Shown here: positions 54,895 to 64,000 of the stretch, piece after piece | How the letters are laid out: each line of letters starts with the position of its first letter | Numbering within the stretch: position 1 is the first letter of the stretch | Source: Diabrotica undecimpunctata | Lineage: Eukaryota; Arthropoda; Insecta; Coleoptera; Chrysomelidae | Length of the DNA: 64,000 nt | Reading direction: 5' to 3' | NCBI RefSeq assembly: GCF_040954645.1 | Contig: NC_092810.1 | Coordinates: forward strand, 6,928,185-6,992,184 | The notes under the pieces: model-generated | The model's input: the letters and a program-made list of their open reading frames with translations, nothing else | What the model was told of the DNA's origin: nothing | Database searches by the model: none | Made by a program: the position numbers and the translations under genes

Positions 54895-57800
54895 ATGGGT
54901 TCAGTATTAAGCTACTTCTTGGGATTCTTTGTTAACCAAGGTAGAATTGACGATGCCAATCCTGTAACAGGACTCACATCGCGAGATGTATATTTAATTA
55001 CAAATACTTGGAACAAGGTTATTTCCAAGCCTACTGAAAATGGTATCAACTTTTTTATGAGGTACTGTACTTTTTCTTATGAGTATGCTTAATTTCTTTT
55101 TCTAATATTAATGTCGAATATAACTAACCAATACAATAAAATTATGCTACAACTTAACGAATAAGAAAGAGACACTGAGCTCCTACATATAATAGACGAA
55201 GTTATCTGAAAGACACACCATCGTGAATTATGATCAGAACAAAAAGCAAGCTAAAAATACGAAGATTAACAAAATATAAATGATATTCTATATACAGGTG
55301 ATCTGATAACATTAAAGGCCGCAAAACCAATGAAAAACCAGAAAACAAAGAGTCCATACTCAAAAAACGTAGAATATGGGGGTATACTAGAAAAATAATA
55401 CTAGATTTTAGAATCTTACACTTATTGAACGAATGCTGGAAACAGACAAATGTACCAGGTGAAGATGTATACAAACTTAGATGTGATGACTTCCCAAAAA
55501 CTTACATCGGTCAAACTAGTAGAATCTTTAATAAACATATAGCAGAACACAAAAGGACTTTCAGTAATAGAAAAACAGATCTACGTACGCACTTCATCTT
55601 CTAAATCATAGTCAGTCTTTTATTGACTAATGTCAAATTTTCTATATTAAAAATAAAGGCCTTAAGTTATTTTTATTGGCATATACGTAAGTGAATAAAT
55701 TAAAAAATATAGATATAATTCTGAATGGGCAACTTAAGACAAACGTCACTTGAGAAAGGCACTTTGCTGAAAGAGGTGTAATTATAATTAACTATAATAA
55801 ATATTGCGTAACGTACGAGCACGTCAAACACAGCATAAAAAAGGCGACATAGAAGCTTTGGGGAAACTTGAGAAAAGAAATACCTTTTGGATGGGAATAC
55901 CTTTGCAGATGACCAAGTGGTAACGGCTCAAGATGAAGAAGATCTGTGCTATATGCTCCGAAAATTAGAAAAGGAATACACAAAAAATGGACTGGAAATA
56001 AATCTAGAAAAGACCAAATATTTAACAACAGAGCAAGAACCAGTGAGAAACTTGGAAAATATTTAGGATTCATACTCTAAAAAATGGAACCACCGAGCAA
56101 GAGATAACCAGCAGATTAGCACAGACAAGAACATGTATTAAACAAATAAACGGGGTACTGTGTGATAGATAGATTACCACAAATACAAAGAAGAGAATTT
56201 ATAACAGCTTGGTACGCAGTATAATGACCTATGGAGCAGAGAATTGGGTAATAAATAAACGAAACAGGTCCAAAATCACAGCAACTGAAATGGAGTTCAT
56301 GAGAAGAAGCTGCAGAGTGACAAAAATGGATCGCATCAGAAATGAGGAGATAAAACGAAGAATGGCAGTAGAACAAGACATACTCAGCTACATCGAAGAA
56401 AAACGTTTAATTTGGTATGGACATGTGAGAAGAACAGATCATACAAGGTGGATAGCAAAGATTTCGGATTGGAGCCCAATCGGAAGGAGGAAAAGAGGTA
56501 GACCCCGAAGATTATGGAGGCATGAAGTGGACGAGGCCATGGAAAGACGAGACCTTAGAGATGGAGAATGGCAGAACAGAAAGGACTGGAGACGTTGGCT
56601 GAAAGAAGGAAGGCGGCGACAGCTGTAACAATCCTTGTATAGATAGATAGATATATATAATAAATATTGTCAAAATGTTAAAAAAAGTATTGAGTGTTCT
56701 ATTTTTAGATAAAATGAACTTCCTTCAAGTAACGGTCGAATCCATCTCTTAACAACAGAATACAACAAAACACATTAAAAAATAGAGACCACATTAAAAG
56801 ATTAAACAAAGAGAGATTGCTAAGATAGATTGTATGGTAAACCAAGATGGATTGCTAAGTTAGATTGTAAAATATTACCTAAGCTGAAGAAAAGACGACG
56901 ACCAAGACTAAAGATGGAACAGGCTTGGAGCCCAATCTTTAAAGTGAAAAAGAAAAAGAAAAAGAAAAAGATAAATGCCACCATTTATGGATCTATAGCC
57001 ATAAAATAAGTTACTAATTTTCATTTAAGATAGTAGATAAAAGGTTAATAACCATTTAAATAGTTAATGACATCACTTATGTCTAATATTACCAGTTTTT
57101 AAAATAATAAAAAAACAAAACTGTATTATTTTTAGACTGTTCGAAATTGAACCTAAGCATAAACTAGCTTTTCCGTTTAAAGACTTACCTACCGAGAGCC
57201 TTCCTAGTAACAAGAGATTTCACGCCCATGTAAACGGCGTCATGTACTCAATAAGTTCTATTGTAAGCAGCCTTAATGATGCAGATACTCTAGTGGCTAT
57301 TATTGATAAAATAGGACGAAACCATGTAAGAAGATCAGTGGATCTACAGGCTTTAAAGGTAAGTATAAAGGTTAATTAAACTTTGTTTCAAGCTGTTGTT
57401 AACATAACTGTTGAAGTCCTAACATATCACCAAAAATCCCTCATTATTTTGTTCCAATTATTAATAACACATAAAAATATATTCTATTTATAGACGAGTT
57501 TTTGTCTCTTTCGTTTTTCTTTAACGCGCCTGCTAAAACATGTTGTTTCTTTTGAAATATAATTAAGCTTCAATATTATGTTACCGCCAATTCTCCTTTT
57601 CTCTATATAAAAAGTTATCATTTTTACGACCACACTGGTTATAAATGTTTTTTTCTAGTACCAACCACTTCTCTAATTCGTTTTTCGAAGACGAAAAAAC
57701 AAGTTTTTCGTCTACCTAGAACTGGGTCAATATTGTTAATTTTTTGTTCCCGGAACTCGTAAAAAGGCAATAAATCTTTTAGTTTTATTGTTTTATTATT

Positions 57801-60320
57801 ATGCATTTTCTTCGTAAATATATAGAAAACGTGGCTTATTATAACCCACCGTTTGAAACGTTTAAAGTTCGTTAAAAACCGTCCCTATTCCCTATAAAAT
57901 GTTGTACCAAAGCGACCTGAGAGATTGGTTTAACAGATCTTCTGCATCTCTTTTCCGAGCTGCCGTCAACAAAATTACTATAGCCAATTTGATAGCCAAC
58001 GCTCGATAATCGAGCTCGGCACATGAAGAAGAAGAAAAAAAAGCGACATTCAGACATTCAGAGACTTCTCTCTTGGTTCTCAGGGGATGGTCATCTCAGC
58101 GGCAACAGACTTCGTTCTCGGTTCCCATACCTGACAGTAGGTACATCTCGACCTCTCACCTGTAAAAATACACGCGCTCTATGTAAATTTTCGTTTGCAC
58201 ATAGCAGAAAAATTTGTTTGGTAACAGTGCAACATAAAATAAAGTTGTTTTAAATTCATCACGCATTATTATTATGATTTAGACTTTAAAAATTATTTCG
58301 AAGAATGATTATTTGATCCAAGTTTACTTACTTTGTAACCAGTTCCAGCGTCTGGCAAGCTACTTGTGTTGTAGAAAGGAGACAAATCACAACAATAACG
58401 TTTTGAATAATTCTTATTATACCTTAGTAAGAAATGGAACATAATATGTATGTAATTAGTTAACTGCTATTTACTTACCATTTTGTAGGTACTATATATA
58501 GATATTATACTAAAAAGAAGAAGAAAGAAGAGCATACTGAGAGCCAACTAAAAGAGCTAGAGAACTATAAGGCACAACCAGAAACGCGAAAGTTCTACAA
58601 GAGGATTAACCAGAACAGGAAAGAATTCAAATCGTTAGAAATAGAACAGGGAAGATCATTGGTGATCAGGTCCAGGTACTAGAAAGCTGGACAGAAAATT
58701 TCGAGGGAAGGCTAAATATAAGAGGTGAGATAGGGCTCCACGAATCAGAAATTTAACTCGAGGACATTGACGACGAAAGAGAGAAAGATAACATCCCAAC
58801 AGAGATAGAAATCATCCATGTTATACAAAAATTGAAAGAAAACAAAGCTCCTGGGGCAGATTGCAAAAAAACCTGACATACTGCATATGTAGACTGGTAG
58901 AACTGATCTGGAAGCAAATAAAGTTGCCAGAAGACTAGAATGTAGGTATAATTGTACCTATCCACAAGAAAGGAGATCAAACAATATGTGACAACTACAG
59001 AGGAATAACCCCCTAACCGTAACATACAAAAAATCGGCATATTATATTCTTTACGACCGACTATCGGGATATTGTGAAGACATAATAGGTAAATATCAGT
59101 GTGGACATGAAGCCGCCAAAACAAAGAATAGATGGAGTGAGAAGGAGAGGCGGACCCAGAGCACGATTTAAGGATCAGGTGGAGGAAAACTTGAGAATGT
59201 TGGTAGTACGAAACTGAAAAACCAAGGCGAAGAATAGGAGAGAATGGATACTTATCCTTGAGCAGGACAAGACCCACCATGGATTGTGAAGCCAATGATG
59301 ATGATGATATATAGAGATTGAGTTTAGTGCTTTTATGCCATAGATTCAGTTCTTCCTGTTTGTCAGTATGCTGTTAATTTCACATATATGCTGGTTGTCA
59401 CGTATATGCTGGTCATCATCTGATAATCGCATTAGCTTCAAGTGCTTATTCAGCTTACAGTGCCCTGTTAGAAGACCGACTATGGCTTTGACTGTTTTCC
59501 TGTCTTTGCTTGTTAGGTCTACCTTAAATTTTTTTTTCGTCAAACTGATATTTTTTTATTTTTTATAATATACATACCCACTCCCGACGACGCTTCCGTT
59601 AACGAGCAACGAATCCTTTGTATTGTTCTTGTATTCCTACCGGCTAATTATATCCTAAAATCATTTTTTGGCCCTTTTAGTACTTTCAGCCGTTTCGAGA
59701 GTCATTCTCTCAAGGCTAACTTCTCATGTAGTCGCTTTTGATATAACTGTTTTACAATTTTATGGGTTCGTGATCACTCTTAATAATACCGTCCATCTTT
59801 AGCATGGTCTTGTTTGTCTTCTGTCACATCCTTATTGTAATAATTATGTAGGGTAGGATTTGGTATTTAAAAAAGTAATGGTCTCTATAAACTCAAACAT
59901 AACGAACAAACATTTTTAATTTCTGTCCCACTATTAAATTACCTTTAACAGACCTTAGGCTTCTTTAGTGCTGCACAAAATATACTTATGAATTGTTCGG
60001 TGGTTAAAAACGCCATTTAATATTTTTAATTGCTACTATATAGGTTATATAAATTTGGGGATAATGTGTTGTGCCTGTTCTAATTTTCCACCGCAAGGAA
60101 TATATGTTTTCCAGTTTTATAATTGCTTCATTATTTTTAACATATATTCATATTTAATTAAATCATCTAATATATTTAATTTAAAATTATTTTTCAGGAC
60201 GTGAAAAGGGCTTTATTGGATATTTTTGCGTTTATGACAACCGAAGAATTAGCAGCTTGGAGTAAAATGCTTGATTACTTCGCAAAAACCGCAATTAAAG
60301 CCATGGATGATGAAAATTAG
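54895..60320 (+). CDS. Globin B (insect haemoglobin-like), three coding exons
   Basis: A 170-aa globin. Exons: 54895-55061 (then GTACTG), 57136-57358 (after TTTTTAG, then GTAAGT), 60198-60320 (after TTTTCAG, stop TAG). Introns are phase 2 and phase 0, as in globin A and at the conserved globin sites. Exon 1: MGSVLSYFLGFFVNQG with Gly2 and Ser6 fitting N-myristoylation, then DANPVTGLTSRDVYLITNTW. Exon 2: LAFPFKDLP at the CD corner, distal His87 in RFHAHVNG, proximal His119 in IGRNHVRR. Exon 3: DVKRALLDIFAFMTTEELA and SKMLDYFAKTAIKAMDDEN, resembling the C-terminal helices of Drosophila-type glob1. The exon 2 products of A and B share about 32 of 74 residues. Oxygen or nitric-oxide chemistry is inferred from the family. 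Confidence 0.9.
55340..55790 (+). pseudogene. Penelope-like GIY-YIG fragment
   Basis: In globin B intron 1. NVPGEDVYKLRCDDFPKTYI, then GQTSRIFNKHIAEHKRTFSN: the GIY-YIG core with the conserved Y-I-G-Q-T and following R...H-x-x-EHK. A shifted continuation resembles the tail SILKIKALSYFYWHI. The RT part is absent. Orientation is opposite to the copy in globin A intron 2. Confidence 0.75.
55860..56640 (+). pseudogene. RTE-like LINE, RT end and C-terminal domain
   Basis: Globin B intron 1. The catalytic box region (ADDQVVTAQDEED near 55910, in shifted frames), then the thumb, then an uninterrupted 139-codon segment (56209-56628) from SIMTYGAENWVINKRNRSK through KRLIWYGHVRRTDHTRWIA to RKDWRRWLKEGRRRQL. 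A GATA-rich tail (TAGATAGATAGATA, 56640-56653) follows. The C-terminal block is the best-preserved example of the domain also seen at 10583-10960 and 35813-36198. Confidence 0.75.
56641..57135. other. Remainder of globin B intron 1
   Basis: AT- and purine-rich. Includes a short (GAAAAA)n-like run near 56945. No other feature seen. Confidence 0.5.
57895..58045 (+). mobile_element. GAA-tailed LINE 3' end
   Basis: LRDWFNRSSASLFRAAVNKI then TIANLIANAR, followed by GGCACATGAAGAAGAAG. It is a short member of the same LINE family as 50535-50874, and lies in globin B intron 2. Confidence 0.7.
58490..59310 (+). pseudogene. LINE remnant with TGATGATGATG tail
   Basis: In globin B intron 2. Weak, much-shifted frames: QPETRKFYKRINQNRKEFKS (pre-RT linker), LPEDWNVGIIVPIHKKGDQT-like sequence near 58950, DNYRGI near 58995, then after a deletion a C-terminal end running to KPMMMM, where the Met codons are the ATG repeat tail at about 59290-59308. 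The tail matches those at 1467 and 26748. Long dead, and the RT core is largely deleted. Confidence 0.6.
59340..59570 (-). pseudogene. LINE RNase H-region tail fragment
   Basis: Minus strand. SKDRKTVKAIVGLLTGHCKL and NKHLKLMRLSDDDQH match the GLLTGHCxLNxHLxxLGL motif found just after the RNase H domain of insect R1/I/Jockey-type LINEs. The cysteine cluster that usually follows is lost. About 60 codons remain. Confidence 0.6.
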
Positions 60321-60557
60321 TTATTCCCATTTAAGTTCGAGATTTGGTGAGAGTGTGAGATAAGTTAAAATTAAACAATTTCTATGATTTATAGACATTA
60401 AACTTTATAGTTTCTTTATAAAATATACGTAACTTTATAATCGTGCGTATTATTTCAATCTAGTAATTTACCTTGCTTCCTACTTGAACTTTGTCGTTTA
60501 TCTGCTGTATGTAATAATCATGCAATTTGCAATATTTTTGTAATGCTTGCACCAGGA

Positions 60558-60563
60558 AATAAA
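60558..60563 (+). promoter_or_regulatory. Candidate polyadenylation signal of globin B
   Basis: AATAAA lies about 240 nt after the globin B stop and is the first canonical hexamer downstream of it. A 3' UTR of this length is plausible, but there is no transcript evidence. Confidence 0.4.
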
Positions 60564-60865
60564 AATACAATGCTATTTAAATATCAAGTTTATAGGTAAA
60601 GTGTATTTGCCCTAAAAAAAATTTACATACAACACAAAAAAGGCTTCGTTACCAAAAAAATTAATAAAACACTAACAAAAAGCGAAATCTACTAAAAATA
60701 CGCAAAAAACGGTAAAGATAGGCCCACATCCTCGAGCTCCGGGTCAACGAACTGGACGTAGCCCAGAGTGGGGACTCGCGGCCGTAGCAAGCAATACAGG
60801 TCGATAATAAGTCACTAGGCATAGCTGGCCTGTATTGTTCGGGATAGGATTTCCTGTGGGAGACC

Positions 60866-61456
60866 GTGTATGTAGAAAATGGTCCAAGGGGAGATCCTTG
60901 TTGTACGAAAAGTTGTTGCAGTCTCGGTACACGTTATAATCAGACAACAACTAAATGGTTGGATGGAGAAACCTTTAGAGATTGGTTTAAGACAGTATTT
61001 CTTCCACATTCTAAACGTTTAAAAGGAAGAAAAGTCTTGATAGATGACAATTTATCATCTCATATGGATCCGGAAGTACCAAAAGTATGCAAGGAAAATG
61101 ACATTGATTTCGTATGCTTAGTTGCCAACTCGACACATTTGTGTCAATCACTTGATGTGGCATTTTTTCGCCCCATGAAAACAGCTTGGCGTGCTATTTT
61201 ATCAGAATGGAAGCTTCAGAACTTAGGAATAAATACTGTACCAAAAGACATGTTTCCAGTGTTGCTCAAAAAATGTTTAAATAGATTGAATAGCGTAGCA
61301 TCACGAAACAAAAATTATGAAGAAGGGGCTATAAAAAGGAATTTGAAAAGTGGCTTTCGGGCGTGTGGTCTGTTTTTACCTATAGTCCATTTCCATCATA
61401 TTGATAGCACATTATGTATGCAAATCCCTAAAGTGTTGATACGGGGGACTCAATGA
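60866..61456 (+). pseudogene. pogo/Tigger-like transposase catalytic half
   Basis: Open for 196 codons. Contains WLDGETFRDWFKTVFLPHSK, the second acid in RKVLIDDNLSSHMDPEV, and the third in THLCQSLDVAFFRPMKTAW, followed by the C-terminal LLKKCLNRL and RACGLFLP. This is the second half of a DDE_1 transposase; the DNA-binding half and first acid are missing, and the sequence just upstream (60720-60865) is unrelated GC-rich DNA. It differs from the pogo element at 28450-30888 and is closer to the fragment at 49355. Incomplete, so non-functional. Confidence 0.75.
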
Positions 61457-61729
61457 AAAATAGATGTTTGTCAACAAGTTTACAGAAGTATATAGGAAAA
61501 CAATTTTAAATTGAGTATGACCACCAGGTATAAAGGTTGAAGCAGAATAGAATACAATAGTTTTGAGGGTTACTAATCCCTAAATAAAGTTGCCAGTGTC
61601 GGAGTGATGGAGATTAACAGGTACTAATGAATTTGCAAGAAATGTAAGATGTTTATTTTATTGGTTATATATAAAATTATTTGTGGCCGTAACAGGGGCC
61701 GATTTGTAAAAAAATGAATATTATTTTAA

Positions 61730-62858
61730 TCAAATTCTAACAGCATGACTAACAGCATTTTTCCAATTTTCTGGAGTTACTTTTGATAAGGAATGTTCTA
61801 ATAATTGTTGTAAGTCTTCTAATTTAAAAGTTTTGTTGTTGCGTCCGACTTCACCCTTTACTTGAGACCATATATTTTCTATCGGATTCAGATCACAGTG
61901 GTATGGGGGTAAACGTAAAATAATTACATCACGGTTTAATGCCATTTCATGAATTATATATTTTTTATAAGCTGCTTTATGTTGCCTTACAATAGGTAAT
62001 AATTCCTTTTTTGTCGAATTCTCCTTGTACTCAATTGCGTGTTTATCCAACCATTCGATTATCTCTCCTTTTTTCCATGCCGTTGTTGGCAATTTTTCTG
62101 CTAGTCTTGAATGGTAACTAGCATTATCCATGACTATGACAGAATTTTTTGGAATTAAATCCAACATTTGCTCAAAATATTCTTCAAAAACGTCAGCAGT
62201 CATTTCCTCGTGGTAATCTTTGGTTGATTTTGAGGCAAAACTTAATAATCCACCATTGACAAAACCGTATTCGTTTCCAATATGGGTTATTATGAGTCTG
62301 CGTCCTTTTCCAACGGGAATATTGTTTATTCCAGTAGATACACCTTCGATGAATGTCTGACGGGAACTTTTTACATTTGTATCAACCCATAGATATGGTA
62401 CAGTATGACCTTCATTTAGCCAAGTCTCGTCCAAATAAAAAATTGTTTTCCCTTCTTCTCAGTACTTTTTAATAGTTCTTAGATAATCTCGTCTCCAACA
62501 TACAATGTAATCTTTTTCAATTAAAACGGATTTTCTTCTATTCTTTGTTAAAAAACAATGAGTGGACGCTGCGTCTTATCATGTTTTTATGTATTTCTTC
62601 AATTTCCAAGGGTTTACTCTCTCCACTCTTCTTGGGAGATGAAACAGTTCCTCCTTTTCTTTCTTTTAGGAATCTATAAATTGTTGCTTCTCCAACCCCT
62701 GTCATATTTGAACACATGTTAACGATTTCACGAACATTATTTAAAGGGCGTTGATGTACAAGTGCATCGTGTACATTTAATATTATATTTTTCTCTCTTA
62801 GACTGAAGGCACCTTTAAAACTACACTTAACCGGGATAAAACCTGTTGTCGACGTCAT
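61730..62858 (-). pseudogene. Tc1/IS630-like DDE transposase (copy 2)
   Basis: Minus strand. N-terminal frame MTSTTGFIPVKCSFKGAFSL and NMTGVGEATIYRFLKERKGG (helix-turn-helix) runs to about 62538. After a deletion and a stop, the catalytic frame begins MDETWLNEGHT (first Asp) and holds VIVMDNASYHSRLAEKL (second Asp) and NPIENIWSQVKGEVG (Glu), ending at 61730. Compared with copy 1 at 16536-17896 it lacks about 50 codons between the two domains but has a fully open catalytic half. The two copies are clearly homologous yet diverged (for example DNAPYHS versus DNASYHS). No TIRs were identified. Confidence 0.85.
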
Positions 62859-63394
62859 TTTTAAATGCAAATAACAAAATATCGACACCAAAAACGTAGG
62901 TAGGTAAGACATGAACAATGTACATCTACAAACTAAATGGAAGATGCCAACAATTTCTAATTTATAGTATTGGCATAAGCTGTAATGTGGCATAAAAACT
63001 ACTTAAACTATCATTAGTGAAGCCTTATCAGTAATTCCAGGTAATCGTTCAACGAAGGTATTCTTTTTGTGTCAGGCGATAACTTGTATAGAAAACAATA
63101 ATCACCTTTAAATTACTGTTTACATTAATTTATTTCGTGAAACATTGAATTCTCTCGTTAATCACCCGTGTATAATTAACACTAATCGTGTGGCATACAT
63201 ACCGACGTTTTTTACGCACAAAAAAGGTATAGTGAGATTAGTGGATACTTAGTTTACAGAAGATTTTTTAAAAGATAATGAATTGTTGACGGCATCTTAA
63301 AATATTAATTTTTTTTTTATTTTAAAACAAGTATAGGGTGACGCCTATGGTTTTTTGACCTGTTGAGGATTTGCATACATAATGTGCTATCAAT

Positions 63395-63960
63395 ATGATG
63401 GAAAAGGACTATAACCGATATCAAGTTTTGCAGAAATTTACAGATAAAGAAACGGATAATCCTGAGGAAGCGGTAGAATCGGCATTAACAACTTTGCTTA
63501 GGGAACAGCGATTTGGAGGACCTAACTGTCCTGTCTCTGTCTCTATATATAACGCAAATTAAATGAACGACAAAGTAATAAATTTGGATGACAATGAAGA
63601 TGAAAATAAACAGCAAGCAGTTGAGATCGTCCAGGTCTTAACAGCAAAGAGGGCGAAAATACAAGAAATTTGCTTGTGGGTCAATTTGTCTTGGCCAATT
63701 TTTCATCTAAACGTGGAAAAAAAAACCTACAAATATGTTTCCGAGATAGTTGAGTTAGACCAAGACGATATCACCGTTGCAGGGCTTAAATCAGTAGATA
63801 AAGATAAAATAAAATTTAGACGAGTTCTTAACGACATCTTGTAAATAAAAGAAGAAGAAATCGTAGAGATTTTACCTCAACCTTCAGAAGGATTAGACGG
63901 AGATGAAAACATCATATAATTGTTTTCATCGTTCTTGGCATGTGCGTGTAAAAACACTTG
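63395..63960 (+). pseudogene. Unrecognised open frame with one stop, possibly transposon-derived
   Basis: Starts MMEKDYNRYQVLQKFTDKET. After one in-frame stop at 63560-63562 the same frame continues MNDKVINLDDNEDENKQQ, KKTYKYVSEIVELDQDDITV and KIKFRRVLNDIL to a second stop at 63842. Beyond it come EEEIVEILPQPSEG and a cysteine pair CACKNTC near 63935-63955. The combination of a small beta-type segment (YKYVSEIVELD) with an LP-x-P motif and a C-x-C-x3-C cluster recalls C-terminal ends of uncharacterised insect transposon proteins, but I cannot name the family. It may continue beyond the window. Confidence 0.4.
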
Positions 63961-64000
63961 CAATAAGTTGTTTCATCTGTCTTTCCTTGTCTAAGCTCGA

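Noticed and set aside
56116..56376. Minus-strand ORF within globin B intron 1
   Set aside because: Antisense of the well-preserved LINE C-terminal domain at 56209-56628.
58753..59295. 180-codon minus-strand ORF
   Set aside because: It is the antisense of a decayed + strand LINE ending in an ATG repeat; it has low-complexity hydrophobic content and no domain.

Overview
This is a gene-poor, AT-rich stretch of an animal nuclear genome, almost certainly an insect. A large, transposon-rich beetle genome (for example a leaf beetle) is my best guess, inferred from the transposon mix and globin type; the sequence does not settle the species. No prokaryotic features, tRNA genes, rRNA genes or CRISPR arrays are visible.

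The only clear host genes are two globins in tandem on the + strand: globin A (38290-47304, three coding exons, 166 aa) and globin B (54895-60320, three coding exons, 170 aa). Both keep the ancient globin intron positions and phases (first intron phase 2, second phase 0, matching B12.2 and G7.0), the distal and proximal histidines, and an N-terminal Met-Gly-x-x-x-Ser that fits the N-myristoylation consensus. Their middle exons are both 223 nt and about 43% identical in protein by my hand count. They look like an old tandem duplication, now about 7.6 kb apart, with introns filled by retroelement debris.

Nearly everything else is mobile DNA, much of it nested. 1-9.7 kb: a tyrosine-recombinase remnant, a 1.2-kb terminal-inverted-repeat (TIR) element, a 2.3-kb foldback element, and an RTE-like LINE with a second LINE copy inserted in it. 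9.7-16.5 kb: RTE-like and Jockey-like LINE remnants and a BEL/Pao tail. 16.5-21.1 kb: a broken Tc1/IS630-like transposase, a TTAA-flanked MITE, and an apparently intact Mutator-like (MULE) element with TIRs and an 8-bp target duplication. 21.1-26.8 kb: LINE fragments, one interrupted by a tRNA-derived SINE that ends in a (TA)n tract. 27.9-34.5 kb: a DUF7869-like transposon gene split by a pogo-like element at a TA, next to an apparently intact two-exon hAT element. 34.5-38.2 kb: LINE, Penelope-like and mariner remnants upstream of globin A.

Within globin A's introns lie a Ty3/gypsy RNase H-integrase fragment inside a LINE, further LINEs and Penelope-like copies. Between the globins are pogo, CR1-like and Tc1 remnants. 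Globin B's introns hold Penelope-like and LINE remnants. After globin B come a pogo-like fragment, a second Tc1/IS630-like transposase and an unrecognised open frame.

No convincing new molecular system is present. The points most worth pursuing are the paired, probably acylated globins, the two potentially active DNA transposons (MULE and hAT), and several nested insertions whose target-site duplications can be read exactly.
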